In this document: positions 24,678 through 35,983 of the stretch, piece by piece
How positions within the stretch are numbered: the first letter of the stretch is position 1
Layout of the letters: every line of letters begins with the position of its first letter
Assembly: GCA_030762175.1 (NCBI GenBank)
Contig: CM060834.1
Coordinates: forward strand, 32,672,501 to 32,736,500
Direction of reading: 5' to 3'
Source of the DNA: Metallyticus violacea
Taxonomy: Eukaryota > Arthropoda > Insecta > Mantodea > Metallyticidae
DNA length: 64,000 nt
Notes under the pieces: model-generated
What the model saw: only the letters and a program-made list of their open reading frames with translations
The model's database searches: none
Told to the model about the DNA's origin: nothing
Position numbers and translations under genes: made by a program

Positions 24678-24910
24678 AATTCATCGATGATTAATAACAT
24701 TGGTGACATACTACAACCTTGATGGACATTTAAATTTATTTCTTCAGCTATAATTGGATGAGCGTCAGAGATATAGATTTTTGGTTACTCATTAAGATGA
24801 ATTGATATACACCTCTTCTTTAAAATGTTCCATAAGAGTGGTCTATTTAGTTTATCACATGCTTTGAAGTAATTTATTAATAAAACATGTTTCTTTGTTG
24901 AATTCTTCAT
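24678..24910 (-). pseudogene. Reverse transcriptase fragment of a non-LTR retrotransposon
   Basis: The minus-strand translation reads KHVLLINYFKACDKLNRPLL (RT motif A, family consensus near F-x-D-Y-x-K-A-F-D), then WNILKKRCISIHLNE, one stop, and PKIYISDAHP. It ends NVHQGCSMSPMLLIIDEL, the QGCxLSPxLFNxxxxEL block. The order and spacing fit an RTE/BovB-like or L1-type reverse transcriptase. Motif A has Asn where the catalytic Asp is expected, and there is an internal stop, so it is dead. Confidence 0.82.
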
Positions 24911-25555
24911 ATGCATTCTAGAGTGCCTAACTGATGTATAACTCATGTTTCTAAATGGATTAGCAAGGGCCTGAAAGCAGTTGTTGAAGAATGCAAAAAA
25001 ATGTGTAATATTGAGAGGGAAAACATCTGAAAGTCTGATAAAAGACTTAGCTTGCCTGCAGATGTATTAAAGTAATGCCATAATGCAAAATATTCCCAAT
25101 GTACAGGATATGAAGCTACATTGCATCACTTTGTTCTACAGACAGTAATTCCTAGCATTGTAATTGTCGTATTGAAGCTAGTTCGTGCTGCTTTTATAAT
25201 AAAGCTACTTCTAAAGGGAAAGAAACTTATAACCGTGATACCAGAATAATGATGCCATCTCAAAAATCATGCCAGTGTACAAAAGGCTGGACTCTGATGA
25301 ATTTTTAAAATGATGCATTTTTGGAAAGATACAGAATGCAAACGAAAGCATGCTTAGTGTGGCTAAAGTGTCCTAAGGAGATCTTCGTTTCGAAAAACAG
25401 ACTTCAGGTAGCTGTTTCCACAGCAGTTGCTGAGTTCAACTTTGGGAGTTCATCTTCATTAAAGTTAATATCAGAAGTAAAAGACTGTTCAATTTCACCT
25501 GCTTCTCTGAGGGACGTGAGATTTTTGCAACGTTCTTCTGCCCAAACCCCAAAGT
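24911..25555. other. Non-coding stretch, nothing recognised
   Basis: This may contain further eroded pieces of the adjacent reverse transcriptase, but none could be aligned by eye. Confidence 0.35.
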
Positions 25556-25621
25556 TTAGGATGGCCGGCTCTAAGGGATTTGAACTCGAGACTTCCGAAT
25601 GCGTTATCATCTGAGCCACTT
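25556..25621 (-). repeat. SINE family C head fragment
   Basis: The minus strand reads GTGGCTCAGATGATAACGCA (A-box part) and GAGTTCAAATCCC (B-box), matching the tRNA-like heads of the longer family C copies at 34497 and 56549. Only the ~65-bp head is recognisable. Confidence 0.6.
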
Positions 25622-25984
25622 CTTAGAAATGCATCCAATTTCCGGTACCTGCTACTTGTCATTTATAAGCTTGTAAATGAGAAGTGAGTTTCTTGCAACC
25701 ATTTTAAAAGGTACTACTTGTGACAATATCAATTAAAGTTATATTATTAACAAGTATCAAACGCATGTTCAAGGCTATAGTTTAATATCGATACCCATTG
25801 ACTATCGAGAGTCGATAAATCATATTAACTTTTACAGATGTAATTATAATAATAAGTCTAATGTCCCTAAGAAGGGCAGATTCCTCCTTCAAGAGGGTAG
25901 CTGTTACTCATTAATGCGATTAGCTAATTCTCATTAGGGTTGTGTACAGTAGTATTTCCCTGTAGGGTACATTTTGTTACACTT

Positions 25985-26262
25985 TCGCTCATCAGTTTAT
26001 ACTCGTTTCGAACTTGACGTTCAATGGTTTTCCGTGTATTCCTGCTTCTTGTTATTCTAGACCATTGTGGACCTGCCTGTGCCGCGTAGAAGTCTTCCCT
26101 CTCCGTCTTGACCTGTCTCTATGTCATTTGCCTAAGCACGTGTCCCACGTAGTGGTCTTATACGTCCATCTGTCGTCCTGCATCCTCGCTATTGGCCTCC
26201 CCATTTCCATTTCAGTCTGGCGGCTCTTTCTGCGCTGTCGTTGTTGATGTTATTTGGGCTGA
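25985..26262 (-). pseudogene. Non-LTR retrotransposon ORF2 C-terminal fragment
   Basis: The minus strand encodes, with one or two frame breaks, LKWKWGG then ARMQDDRWTYKTTTWDTCLGK (near 26220-26130). Arg-rich RHRDRSRRRGK-like sequence follows, then WSRITRSRNTWKTIERQV near 26040. This is the typical tail of insect endonuclease-reverse transcriptase ORFs (WxxGHxARMxDDRWxxKxTEW). It is a different subfamily from the tail at 23640. Confidence 0.78.
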
Positions 26263-28503
26263 CGCTTAGTTGGATATTTTGTCCCTTATTGTTAAACCAG
26301 TTAGAGGCAGGTATAATTAACTAATTATACAAATCTGAATGTTCTTCCATAATAATTTGGCGAAGAGACTAGAGCTGGCATTAGTTACCGTAATTCCAAA
26401 AGTTGTTATTGATGTAATATGTTACATAATGAACTAAGTTTCGTATGAAAGTATATGACAGCCACATAGAAAAGTAGGAAAATAAATATGAAAGATGAGC
26501 AATGATAAGTGTCCGGGAAGTAATAAATGAATATTCTTTGAAATGTAAGAGACGAGCAGACCATGACACACTTTATTGTTTAACAAGCCGTTTTCAATAA
26601 GTTTTTGGATTAAGTACAAGTTCAATATACTCGTGTTATCAGATCCTGCTGGAAAAAAAAACTGTCCTATTTGGCAACATTTTCTGCCAGATGGATGCTC
26701 TGTATTTTAAAAAATTAAGCTGCTTTGCTTTTGAACGCCATAAACTGCGTGTTAGAATCACGTTGCATCCACAGCAGGAAAAGAATGCGTAGTGTTTTAA
26801 ATACATTTCCATATCAGGCAACAGCCCTATCTGTCAGTGAGGTCAAGTAGATAGAGACAAGCACGTTTTTGTAACGTTAGACAGCTTTTAACAATGTACT
26901 TAAAGCCCTTCTTTAAATCTTCTATTTTTAAATATGAACATGGCTTCGCCGTGTCACGAACTGAGAGCTTAATGACTTTAAGTTGCGTTCGAAACAGAAT
27001 GACGGTCGGTAAATTACGCACATTAAAACTGTCTAAAAACACTCAACTTTTCTAATAATTATGAGAGTTGTGTAAAAAAATAATTACAATATTTACATAG
27101 ACTATTTCATTTATGTGATGTCAGCTTAAAATCTACCGATGAAATGAAACAACATTTTGAATTTTCACAAATCACAGCCGGGTATCGAGGTGAAATTGTC
27201 GAAAAAATGATCAAATCCGCTTTATCACGCGACATGCATTTGTATTGTGTCAGTGTAGCCAATTCTAACCTGCACTATATAATTTCTGATCATGCATCAC
27301 TGACAACTTTTCTGCATTTTCAGTAATTGTAAATTTAACTAACTAATGTGTATTCATTCACTCAAGCAATTGTTTTTACAACTCATCCAAACCGTCTGAA
27401 ATTATTTTATAAATTATGTAACAACATCTCCCTAAGCAACCATAAATCTTAATAAACACGTTGCTCAGAATGGTTAAATGTTTTTTTTTTTGTTTTTTTT
27501 TTGTTTTTTTGTTTTTGTTTTGTTTTTTGTTTTTCTCAGTTGATATTAGTAAATCTAACAGTAGCGGTTGTAATAGTCGACTTTCGATTATTTCAATCTC
27601 ACGGTTTCATATGCAAGTATTTTAAACAATTGTTAATATTCTATGCGCGAATTTCAAATATACATTATTTTTATTCTTATTATATTAATTAAATGGTCCT
27701 AAATTCGTATTTGGCACTTCTCTATTGACATTACTGACAATCGACATTCGTCTGTTGCAAGAAGGCTTGAAAAGGTGAAGTATTCATAATACAAATAAGC
27801 AAATATTACAATACTGTAAGCCAAGTTTGTGGTAGTTATTTAAATTCTTATTTTATTCGTGAAATAGTCCTAATAAATATCTCTCCAGGGTACGATTTTT
27901 ACAGATAAAGTCACTACGTTTATGAATTTATCAGCAATCTCATACTCTCTTGTGATATTACTTGTAACTATTTCATTTAAGTGATTTCATCATATTTTCT
28001 ATAGCTAAAATGTTATGAAAATTCTCATTTTTTATCATTTTAACACTTGGACGTGTGTTCCCAATGTCATCAACTCTGTTTTCCTACAAATCCGTTAGCA
28101 AGAATCAAATATCGCAACTATAACCAACATTCATTCAGTTTTGATAATTGCGTTTTAATAATTATTCATTTCATTACTGTGTGCCTATCTAAATAGTTTA
28201 GCATTTGTAATTGTTATAATACTATTAATTTTATTCCTTTAAATAAATTATTTAAGATTATGTAAATGTGTTATAATATAACAATAAAAGAAAAGCCCAG
28301 TATATGCAAATAGCAGTGTTATCTTAATTTGTTTTTTCTCAATTGGCATTAGTGACTAAATCGAATTTTAGTAATCGACCTCGCCTATTCCATATTTATG
28401 ATTACTGAATAGCTAGGCATTCATAAATGTCCATTTAAAGTTGTTATACAATTATTAATATTTTGTGAACAAATTTTAAGATATTTCTATTTTAATTTTA
28501 TTC
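26263..28503. other. AT-rich stretch with T/G-rich tract and a diverged duplication
   Basis: No gene recognised. An imperfect T-rich tract with interspersed G lies at 27481-27535. Sequence at 27534-27884 is partly repeated at 28325-28500 plus 28822-28850 (shared TTTTCTCARTTG..ATTAGT and TTATTCGTGAAATAGTC..TAATAAATATC), an old direct duplication. Confidence 0.5.
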
Positions 28504-28512
28504 GTGAAATAG

Positions 28513-28821
28513 CAATTATTGTTTGTTGATTTGGTTTATTTATGGACACTCTTTAATATCTCAGGTCATCAGCGTTCTATTCAATTCAGGACATGAAACG
28601 GCCGATAAGTTTTGCTCAGAAGCCTCTTTATTCAGGTTTGAGGTTCTTTTTCGTGCCGTAAATGTACGACGCGGGACCCACGGCTTTACTTCTCTTCCGA
28701 AGGAAGCCATACTTAGGATTTTTACATCCAAAAAAATCCATCGATCCTGGAGGGGTTTGAACCCACAATTTTGGGTTTAGGAGGCATGCATGGTTACCAA
28801 TACACCACCAGTACTAACCAT
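28513..28821 (-). mobile_element. SINE family A, copy 3, with target duplication
   Basis: A near full-length minus-strand copy. On the plus strand the 3' end begins TTTATGGACACTCTTTAATA and the tRNA-like head lies at 28755-28818 (GGGTTTGAACCCA B-box). GTGAAATAG flanks it at 28504-28512 and 28822-28830. The related locus at 27851-27884 has the same flank uninterrupted and serves as an empty site. Confidence 0.92.
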
Positions 28822-28830
28822 GTGAAATAG

Positions 28831-29999
28831 TCGTGATAAATATCATTCCATGTCCTGATTCTCAGAACATCGTATGATATTATTGACAATACAATGTTCA
28901 CAAAAATGTGAAAACCTGCAATTTTTCTCAAGTTTCCCATAAAACTTGTACTATCGGTAGTTCATATCATATTCATATCACCAGCCTTGCATAAGTACTG
29001 TTAGGCATGTGATGAAGGGTTTCATATTTTTCGATATTCTGCCGTGATGATGGAGAAATATGAATCCAGAATCTTTATGTTTTCAGTATTCTGTAAAACT
29101 GTTGAAGGTATTTCACAAATGCTTGGCTAGTTTTATATCTGGGAATTGAGTAGGAAACTCTAGTACTGTAACACCTAGACATGCCGTGCATCATGCACTT
29201 TGTCATTATTAACGCTAGGATTTTTATGACTTAGTATATTTTTATAAAATATATTTAAATTCACTCTATATATGTGCATAGTTGGTAAGTTTAAGAGGGT
29301 GTCTTTGAATGATTAGATTATATTCAGCATATTTTTATATTTTCAAACTTTGTAAAAACTTTTTTTATGTTTTGAACTCTATTTCTTTCCTTCACCACAT
29401 TTCTTAGAAACATGTTTATTCACTCTTCTTTGGAAACAACTTTATAACGTCTTTCTTCCTCTAATATTATGTAGCACGTATGTTGTTTAGATTGTTGTAG
29501 TATGTTTGTTAATTTCTTTGGGAAGGGAATTCGTAAACGAGAAGGTCCGTTAGTGTCGATTGTTTTCAGTTACGTAGACATTTCTAGAGGCAAGTCTTTG
29601 CTTTAACCTGATTGGTGGTTGGGAGTTCCCCCATCTATGTAGCAAGTCATGTAGAATGCTAAATATAAGGGAACTGGGAATAGACCACCAAACAGGCAGG
29701 ACGTATTGTGTGTCGCTCTAGTCAATTAAGTACATAGCAATTGTAGCCCTCACTCTGTGATAATATGAAAGAATGTAATAAATCTTATAATGTGATCTAG
29801 TGAAAAACAAGAGTTATGCTTTAACAAAATTCCTTACAATTTTCTTGACATACGGTTTAAATGTTCCGTTAGGTGAAACTGCATAGGATTGTCTTCACAA
29901 TGTAATGGCGGAGGATGTATATGTGAGAGAGACAAAGAGAAGGATGAGAGAGATAGAAAAAAATTGTAAATGCAAATTCGAAGAAAATGAAGGTTTTAA
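28831..29999. other. AT-rich non-coding stretch
   Basis: No gene or repeat family recognised over about 1.2 kb. Confidence 0.4.
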
Positions 30000-30008
30000 A
30001 CAAAAACA

Positions 30009-30295
30009 AGAGTTGTTGATGCGATTTATTTACGGACACTCTTTAACATCTCAGGTCATCAGCGTCCTAGCGTGAAATGGCCGATAAATTTTGCCCAGAG
30101 GCCTCTTCTTTCAGGATTGAGGTTCTTTATCGTGCCATAAATCTACGATAGGGACCCACGGCCTTACTTCCCTTCCGAAGGAAGTCATAATTAGGATTTT
30201 TACGCCAGAAAAAATCAATCGTCCCTGGACGAAATTGAACCCGCGACCTTGGGTTTAGAGGTAAGTATGGTTGCCACTAGACCACCGCGACCATC
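30009..30295 (-). mobile_element. SINE family A, copy 4, with target duplication
   Basis: A full-length minus-strand copy. The 3' end is TTTATTTACGGACACTCTTT, the body GAAATGGCCGATAAATTTTG, and the tRNA-like head ends at TGGTCGCGGTGGTCTAGTGG (minus strand). ACAAAAACA flanks it at 30000-30008 and 30296-30304, with further similarity beyond (AGAG/GAG). Confidence 0.92.
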
Positions 30296-30304
30296 ACAAA
30301 AACA

Positions 30305-31400
30305 GAGGGTATCAAACAACGAGTTCCATAGGTTTTGTGAGGAGAAAAATGTTTATTGGTAATTCACAATTAGAGTCAAATAATATTGTTCATTTTAAAT
30401 ATTCTCCTGTCATGTATTAGTAGAAGTAGAAAGAAGTTGTTAGCTGACAACTGGCTATCTTTTCGTTTAAAAATTACACATGGTACTCATATTTATTATT
30501 TATTATAACTAAAGTGTGATTAAATATATATAATGCAAGAAGTTTGTGAAAATATTCTAGTAATTGCTGTTTAAATATAATTTATATATCGTGACATTCT
30601 TTAAATTTTACTTTTCCCCTTTTCTAGTTGTCAATCTATTAGGTTACATTTCCAAAGCAAATTATTAATAGTAAAATTGTTAGACCACATTTTAATTTTT
30701 ATTTTATTTGCCATAATTTGCAATTCTAGTTCTAATTATTACTATACGTGTGAAGGAATTGAAGGACAGATATTTCAGCAAAAGGAAGGACCACAGGCTG
30801 CATAACATCTTGAACGTATCTGTTCCACTGCTCAAAACGAAATATGTCTTTCTATTTGCCTTATCCCTTTCCATAGCTGATAATACCTCCTTTGCACATG
30901 TGATTTTTCATGTATATATCTCAATCTTGCCCCGTTACCTTGTTGTCTCATATATATATATATTCTCCTGGAATCTTGGGTGTGGACCGAAGCGTGATTA
31001 ATCTGTGAAGATGGTGTGATTGTGTTGTTCCTGTTGCCATTTGGCATGTTCTATTCAATACTATTTCCATGGCAAATTTCTGGAAGACGACGGGAAGGAA
31101 GTACTTTTTCTTGCAGTATATTTCAAACAATTTGGGATAAAACAATGAAATTGTCAACATTTTACAAGGACTTCTTAATATGGCAGAATTTTACCTTCTT
31201 TCTCACAGAGCCCTTATGCACAGAACTCTCTCTTGTGCACCAGTTGTAATCCTTGGTTTACCTGGTTGATGTTATTTAGGCCTGCCAAATTCTTGATATC
31301 GCCTTCATATCCTAGAATATAAAGCTTCTTCCAATGTTCAGAGCTTTAGCGGCATCAAATTACATTTCATCTAGGCTTATTTACCCCTTCCCCAAATGTC
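30305..31400. other. Non-coding stretch, nothing recognised
   Basis: Several 60-90 codon frames overlap at 30750-31250 on both strands, but none shows a recognisable motif. Confidence 0.4.
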
Positions 31401-31690
31401 GGTCCTGGTGGTGTAGTGATAACCATACTTGCCTTCTAAACCCAAGATCGCGGGTTCGAACCCGGCCAGGATCGATGGATTATTTCGGATGTAAAAATCC
31501 CAAGTATGGCTTCCTTCGGAAGGGAAGTAAAGTCGTGGGTCCCGTGTCGTACATTTACGGCACGATAAAGAACCTCAAACCTGAAAAAAGAGGCCTCTGA
31601 GCAAAATTTGTCGGCCATTTCACGCCCTGAATAGAATGGGACGCTGATGACCTGAGATGTTAAAGAGCGTCCGTAAATAAATCAATTCAA
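31401..31690 (+). mobile_element. SINE family A, copy 5 (best preserved head)
   Basis: Bases 31401-31474 keep a nearly foldable tRNA shape. GGTCCTG pairs with CAGGATC as acceptor stem (one G-T pair), GTGTAGTGATAAC is the D-arm/A-box, and CGGGTTCGAACCCG is the T-arm/B-box. The body follows: TTCCTTCGGAAGGGAAGTAA, CATTTACGGCACGATAAAGA, TTCACGCCCTGAATAGAATG and AGAGCGTCCGTAAATAAATC. The head is fused to the body, so it is a SINE and not a tRNA gene. Confidence 0.92.
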
Positions 31691-31699
31691 CAACAACTA

Positions 31700-32965
31700 T
31701 TCACAATATGACAATTTAAATAATTAAAACAAATTATAATTAACTGTTATAGTTTCAAATAGGTAGAAAAATAAACAAAGTGCCAATATTTACTCACCTT
31801 TTATCATTCTTTAATCATATCAAGAATTTTATTTAAACTGTGTATTGTTTCTGAGAAAACAACAGTTTGAACAATGAATAAGAAAGAGGAGTGGGTTGAA
31901 CAAAGAAATCTTGTAGCGTTTTTCATTCTGAGGGCTTCAATTATCCCATCTTCACGTTCATGCCAATGAAAATTACAGAAGCCGATCTCAAGCTGCTGTT
32001 AGCAGAAAATTAGATCAAGTGCATCTGGTGCAATGAAACGAGTTCTAGTAGGTCATTATGGACGGAGTTGGAAAAACTTTGGGAAAACAGGCGTGTCACT
32101 GAATGCTCCTAGACAGGTTTCTACCAAGTTAATTAAAAACATGTCTGAATGAAGTAAAACAACAAAGGAATGTTGAAGTATTTATGCCTTGATTGGCAAT
32201 TGTTATTAGCATTTTATCGCTGATCTTTGGTATCAGTTTTTTTTAAGAATAATCCCTCGCATAATATGAGACAATTTACTTTTTATTATTTATTAAATTA
32301 TTGTTTATTTACTTTGAGCTCAATTTTATTTTCAAAACTGTCTCATTAATTATTTGAGGTTATTATATTCCCTAGATAAACCAGATGTTATCTTTGTTAT
32401 AGAAATGTATAAACATTTTGCACAATACTCAGTGGTATATGCAACCAATGATATGGGTAAGATGGCATAATTGAGATAAAATATAAACACTGGTCTTGCA
32501 CTGACACTTTCTTAGCCATTTTCCATGCAAATAAAGGAATATGGATATTAATTGTTCACACATTATTGACAATATTATGTTTTCAGAAATTATTCTTTGA
32601 AAATTACGTGAGGTAGAAATGTATGTTGAATGCAATTGTAACCCTGCTGGTATAGTTCTGATCATTTTGAAATGTGTACAGTTTGGATCATACATTTTCC
32701 ACCTAGTCACGAGTAAATATTTCGTCTTCTTCCATCATATCGTTCGTTCATGGTCACTATCGTACCAATTACTCTTAGTTATAGAAGGGCAAAATTTACA
32801 ATTGTCTTTTTAGTTATTAAATCTTAAGACATTATACTACTTATTTTTGTTTCTACTTCTTGTATTTTAGCATATTCGTATAGCTATTGCGGTTTAACCC
32901 ATGAACATTTTTGAAAAGTTTTTTTCAAATCTTCATTGGTCCTATCTACTAGGCACCAAAAAGGT
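31700..32965. other. AT-rich non-coding stretch
   Basis: No feature recognised. Confidence 0.4.
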
Positions 32966-33043
32966 AAAGAAGAAGAAGAAGAAGAAGAAGAAGAAAGAAA
33001 GAAAGAAAGACAGACAGACAGAAAGAAAGAAAGAAAGACAGAC

Positions 33044-33078
<35 letters not shown>

Positions 33079-33083
33079 CGGAC

Positions 33084-33114
<31 letters not shown>

Positions 33115-33119
33115 CAGAC

Positions 33120-33182
<63 letters not shown>

Positions 33183-33185
33183 AAA
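32966..33185 (+). repeat. GAA / GAAA / GACA microsatellite (pure purine-rich strand)
   Basis: About 220 bp of GAA repeats grading into GAAA units with interspersed GACA (and one GACG). The plus strand is nearly all purine. It produces long Lys/Glu/Arg frames on one strand and Phe/Leu/Ser frames on the other. These are artefacts. Confidence 0.97.
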
Positions 33186-34164
33186 GGCGTTCTATTGTCC
33201 GCAATTGTTCTTTTTTTTTTCAACGAAACTCGACATATGCCACTAAAATAAAACTGAACAAATATTTTCTGAAAATCGGCGAAATCCAATTATTAGGAGT
33301 GGGGATTTATCTGCAACTCAAAATCTAAAAATTATTATAGTGGCACCGATATTTTCTTTTTCGTACACAAACAGGTACATAATATTTAAATAAAAAAGAA
33401 AAATAGTTCCTGAAAATCAGGGCAATCGAGCTATTAGGAGTGGGAGTTTACCTGAAACCCAAGGCTCTAGCGGCACCAACATTTGTTTCTTCACAACTAA
33501 ATTCGGTACATATCATTTAAATAAAATAAAAAAATAGTTTCCGATTTATTGGAAAATCGGACTATTAGGAGCAAGGATATACTTGAAAACCGAAATTTAA
33601 AAAAACGATCTTGCGTTTAATTTTCTCAACTTTGTTTTAAAATAAAAGGACCATTAATTCAGCATATAAACTATATTTATAAAAATGCATATGTTTTATA
33701 TCTAACAAAAGTATCGTTGTGAAGATAGCAAATGTGAAGCATTAATCTAATATATGTTTGAAAATTATATTTGTATGTTGAGTGCTCTGTAATAACCTTC
33801 AGAAAATGTTTGCGTTACATGTTTTTACTACAATAACATTTCAATTAAATTTCAAATCCAATGAAAATCGATGTAACTTTCGATTGTTTATTGTGTATAT
33901 TTGTTTAGTACATTGTAATCGTTTATAAACAGTAACGTGTTTTTATGTTATTAAAACATATGAACATCTCCTTCATAAATACATAATGTAACTCGAAACT
34001 TTCTGTTATTTTTCTTCAATTTGGTGAATGTAAAGGTATCAATGGCTCAGTTCATAAACATGTTACATTTAAAAATGTTAAAATACTCACACATTATAAT
34101 CCATCAATGGTCATAATATTTAATTTAATTAATAGAGTATCATTAAATTTTGTGTTTTAATCTC

Positions 34165-34204
<40 letters not shown>

Positions 34205-34496
34205 CAAATTCTAAACACGTGGTTTCTATTTTGTAATACCTATAGATTGTTAGAATTCTATTTTTTTTCTCCTCATACCACATACTTATGCCATAACTTA
34301 TTGAATTTCATTAATTAAATTACATAATTTGGATTGTATATTCTTTTATAAAGTTACTCTACTAGGTGATGAATTCACTTAGTTTATGCAGCTCCTGCTT
34401 GGCGAACTTTTTAATTTAAGTTTCAAGACGTTGATTGGATGATCAGCGAGATGAAATGAAATTAGTTACTTTATAATTCATGGTAAGAATGTTTCA
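33186..34496. other. AT-rich stretch with short internal repeat and (AAT)n
   Basis: A loosely repeated ~150-bp motif occurs at about 33260-33600 (variants of CTATTAGGAGTGGG..TTTA.CTG.AA followed by ATTTAAATAAAA), at least three diverged tandem units. A (TAA)n run lies at about 34164-34202. No gene recognised. Confidence 0.55.
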
Positions 34497-35016
34497 TAGT
34501 GACATAAGGTAACACAGTTTTGGGTTGGATTGGGAACGGAAGACATTTTGCTACTTCAGATGTGATCAAGGCTGGTCTACGTTTGTGTCTACGCCCCCAA
34601 GGGATGAGATAAGGAGACACCGAGTGGCCAGAATCCAGTTGTGATGAGACGCGGATATAAGCGAGGCCCTTAACATTGTTTCCAGATAGAACCACTGAGT
34701 CGAAGGAGCACCCTTCCATGGAATTTGAGTCCATTAGGAGAGTCGCTTCCATACTGGACACCGGAGCGGACACCTTTTCAAACACAAGCTACTGTCACAC
34801 CGCACGCAGCAGCAACCCATCTCTCGCCCGCCACTTTCGACAGACCCATTGGAATGAAAATATATTCAATGGGAGAGTGGAAAATTCGTGGAAAGGAAGT
34901 GGCCAGAGGAAACCACAAAAAACTTAAGATCAGAATAACTGGACCCAAGAGATTTGAACCCAGGATATACCGAATGCGAATCCAAAGGTATGCCACCTGA
35001 ACCACTGAGCTCCGTA
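34497..35016 (-). mobile_element. SINE family C, copy 1 (~520 bp)
   Basis: The minus strand starts with a tRNA-like head ending at 35016 (GAGCTCAGTGGTTCAGGTGG as A-box region, GGGTTCAAATCTC as B-box). A long body follows, with CACGAATTTTCCACTCTCCC and GCTGCGTGCGGTGTGACAGT. It ends near CCTTATGTCACTATG at 34497-34510. A second long copy lies at 56549-57008 with the same order of blocks, including the terminal TACCTTATGACACTA. Frames through it (34471-34785, 34676-34927) are artefacts. Confidence 0.8.
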
Positions 35017-35534
35017 GGTGAAATAGGGCTGATAACGTTAAAACGTGAGATTCCGTAGTGGTCGGATTGCCTGGAGTTGAGTTAGATTTGAAATCGAAAC
35101 TTCTGTTACGTTTGGCTGCTGGTTAATTAAAATCCTTTGAGTGCTTGAGAGGCTTCAGAACTGTAGTGAAATTTTTTTTTAAAGTTCTCTTGTTCAAAGG
35201 GGAAAAAAGGCCCGCAAAGGAACAATATATCTACATTTTCATGTTATCTAATGGTAAATGTACTTAATGTAAGGGGAAGTACACAAATGTCATTAGCAAT
35301 ATTCCACGCCTTTCGTGACATTAGTACAATGCTGCATTGTTATCAGTAGCATTATACAGCCAAAGAAAATGGATCAGAGTTTACTATTAAATTTCAACTT
35401 ATAACAATTTACCTTAAATCAAAATGAACCGCCACCCACTTATCAAACAAAAGCGTGGACAAGAGCACAACATTTTTCACACAAAGAAATTTTTCCCTTA
35501 GTTTATCTAGGGGACAGCTAAAGAATAACACATG

Positions 35535-35665
35535 GTACTCATGTTCGGGAGGGTTCAAATCCCTTGGGGTCAGTCACTCTGACCTTGAGTTTCTTCGTAA
35601 TTTTCTTCGGTCACTTAGGCGAATTTAAGGATAGATATTTCCATTTTTCCACTTCATTTTAAAGT
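35535..35665 (+). repeat. tRNA-derived SINE fragment, related to family C
   Basis: GGGTTCAAATCCCTTGGGGT (B-box) is followed by GAGTTTCTTCGTAATTTTC and CACTTAGGCGAATTTAAGGA. The first half aligns to family C after its B-box. The latter half resembles the core of older insect SINEs. Confidence 0.55.
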
Positions 35666-35705
35666 TCCAGGTTTCTAGATTACAGGGCAGAGAGCGCTAG
35701 GCGAA

Positions 35706-35935
35706 ATAGGTTGGTACTGTGCGAGGTGGCGGTGGAGTATCGCTATGGTGAAAGTTCCTGCTCTAGCGTTTGGCGAGTCCTGCTTGAGAGTTCTCTTCTG
35801 TCCACCCGGGGTATCCCTGATCTTATCCCTCCCTCCCAGGAGGGCCCCCTTGAAAGACATAGGTACAAAAACCCAAAAGCGTGGCGGAGGTACACAATGA
35901 TGCTTTTTCGTCCCATACCAACCTATCTTATTAAT
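35706..35935. repeat. Short GC-rich element with inverted ends
   Basis: ATAGGTTGGTAC (35707-35718) is mirrored by CATACCAACCTAT (35916-35928). The ~200-bp interior is markedly more GC-rich than its surroundings, and the right edge carries an ATAAATAAATA tail. It may be a MITE or a retroposed short repeat. Only one copy is present in this window. Confidence 0.45.
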
Positions 35936-35983
35936 AAATAAATAGTAATATTGTAACAATTAATTTGTATTTCTTTTTTTCAG

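Noticed and set aside
31401..31474. Functional tRNA gene
   Set aside because: It folds roughly like a tRNA but is continuous with the SINE body, and six other copies with the same fusion exist in the window.
32884..33328. Long Lys/Glu/Arg and Phe/Leu/Ser frames on both strands (93-130 codons)
   Set aside because: They are translations of the GAAA/GACA microsatellite in every frame, with no start context or non-repeat domain.
34471..35005. Four frames of 75-104 codons on both strands
   Set aside because: They fall inside a family C SINE whose second copy at 56549 breaks the same frames.
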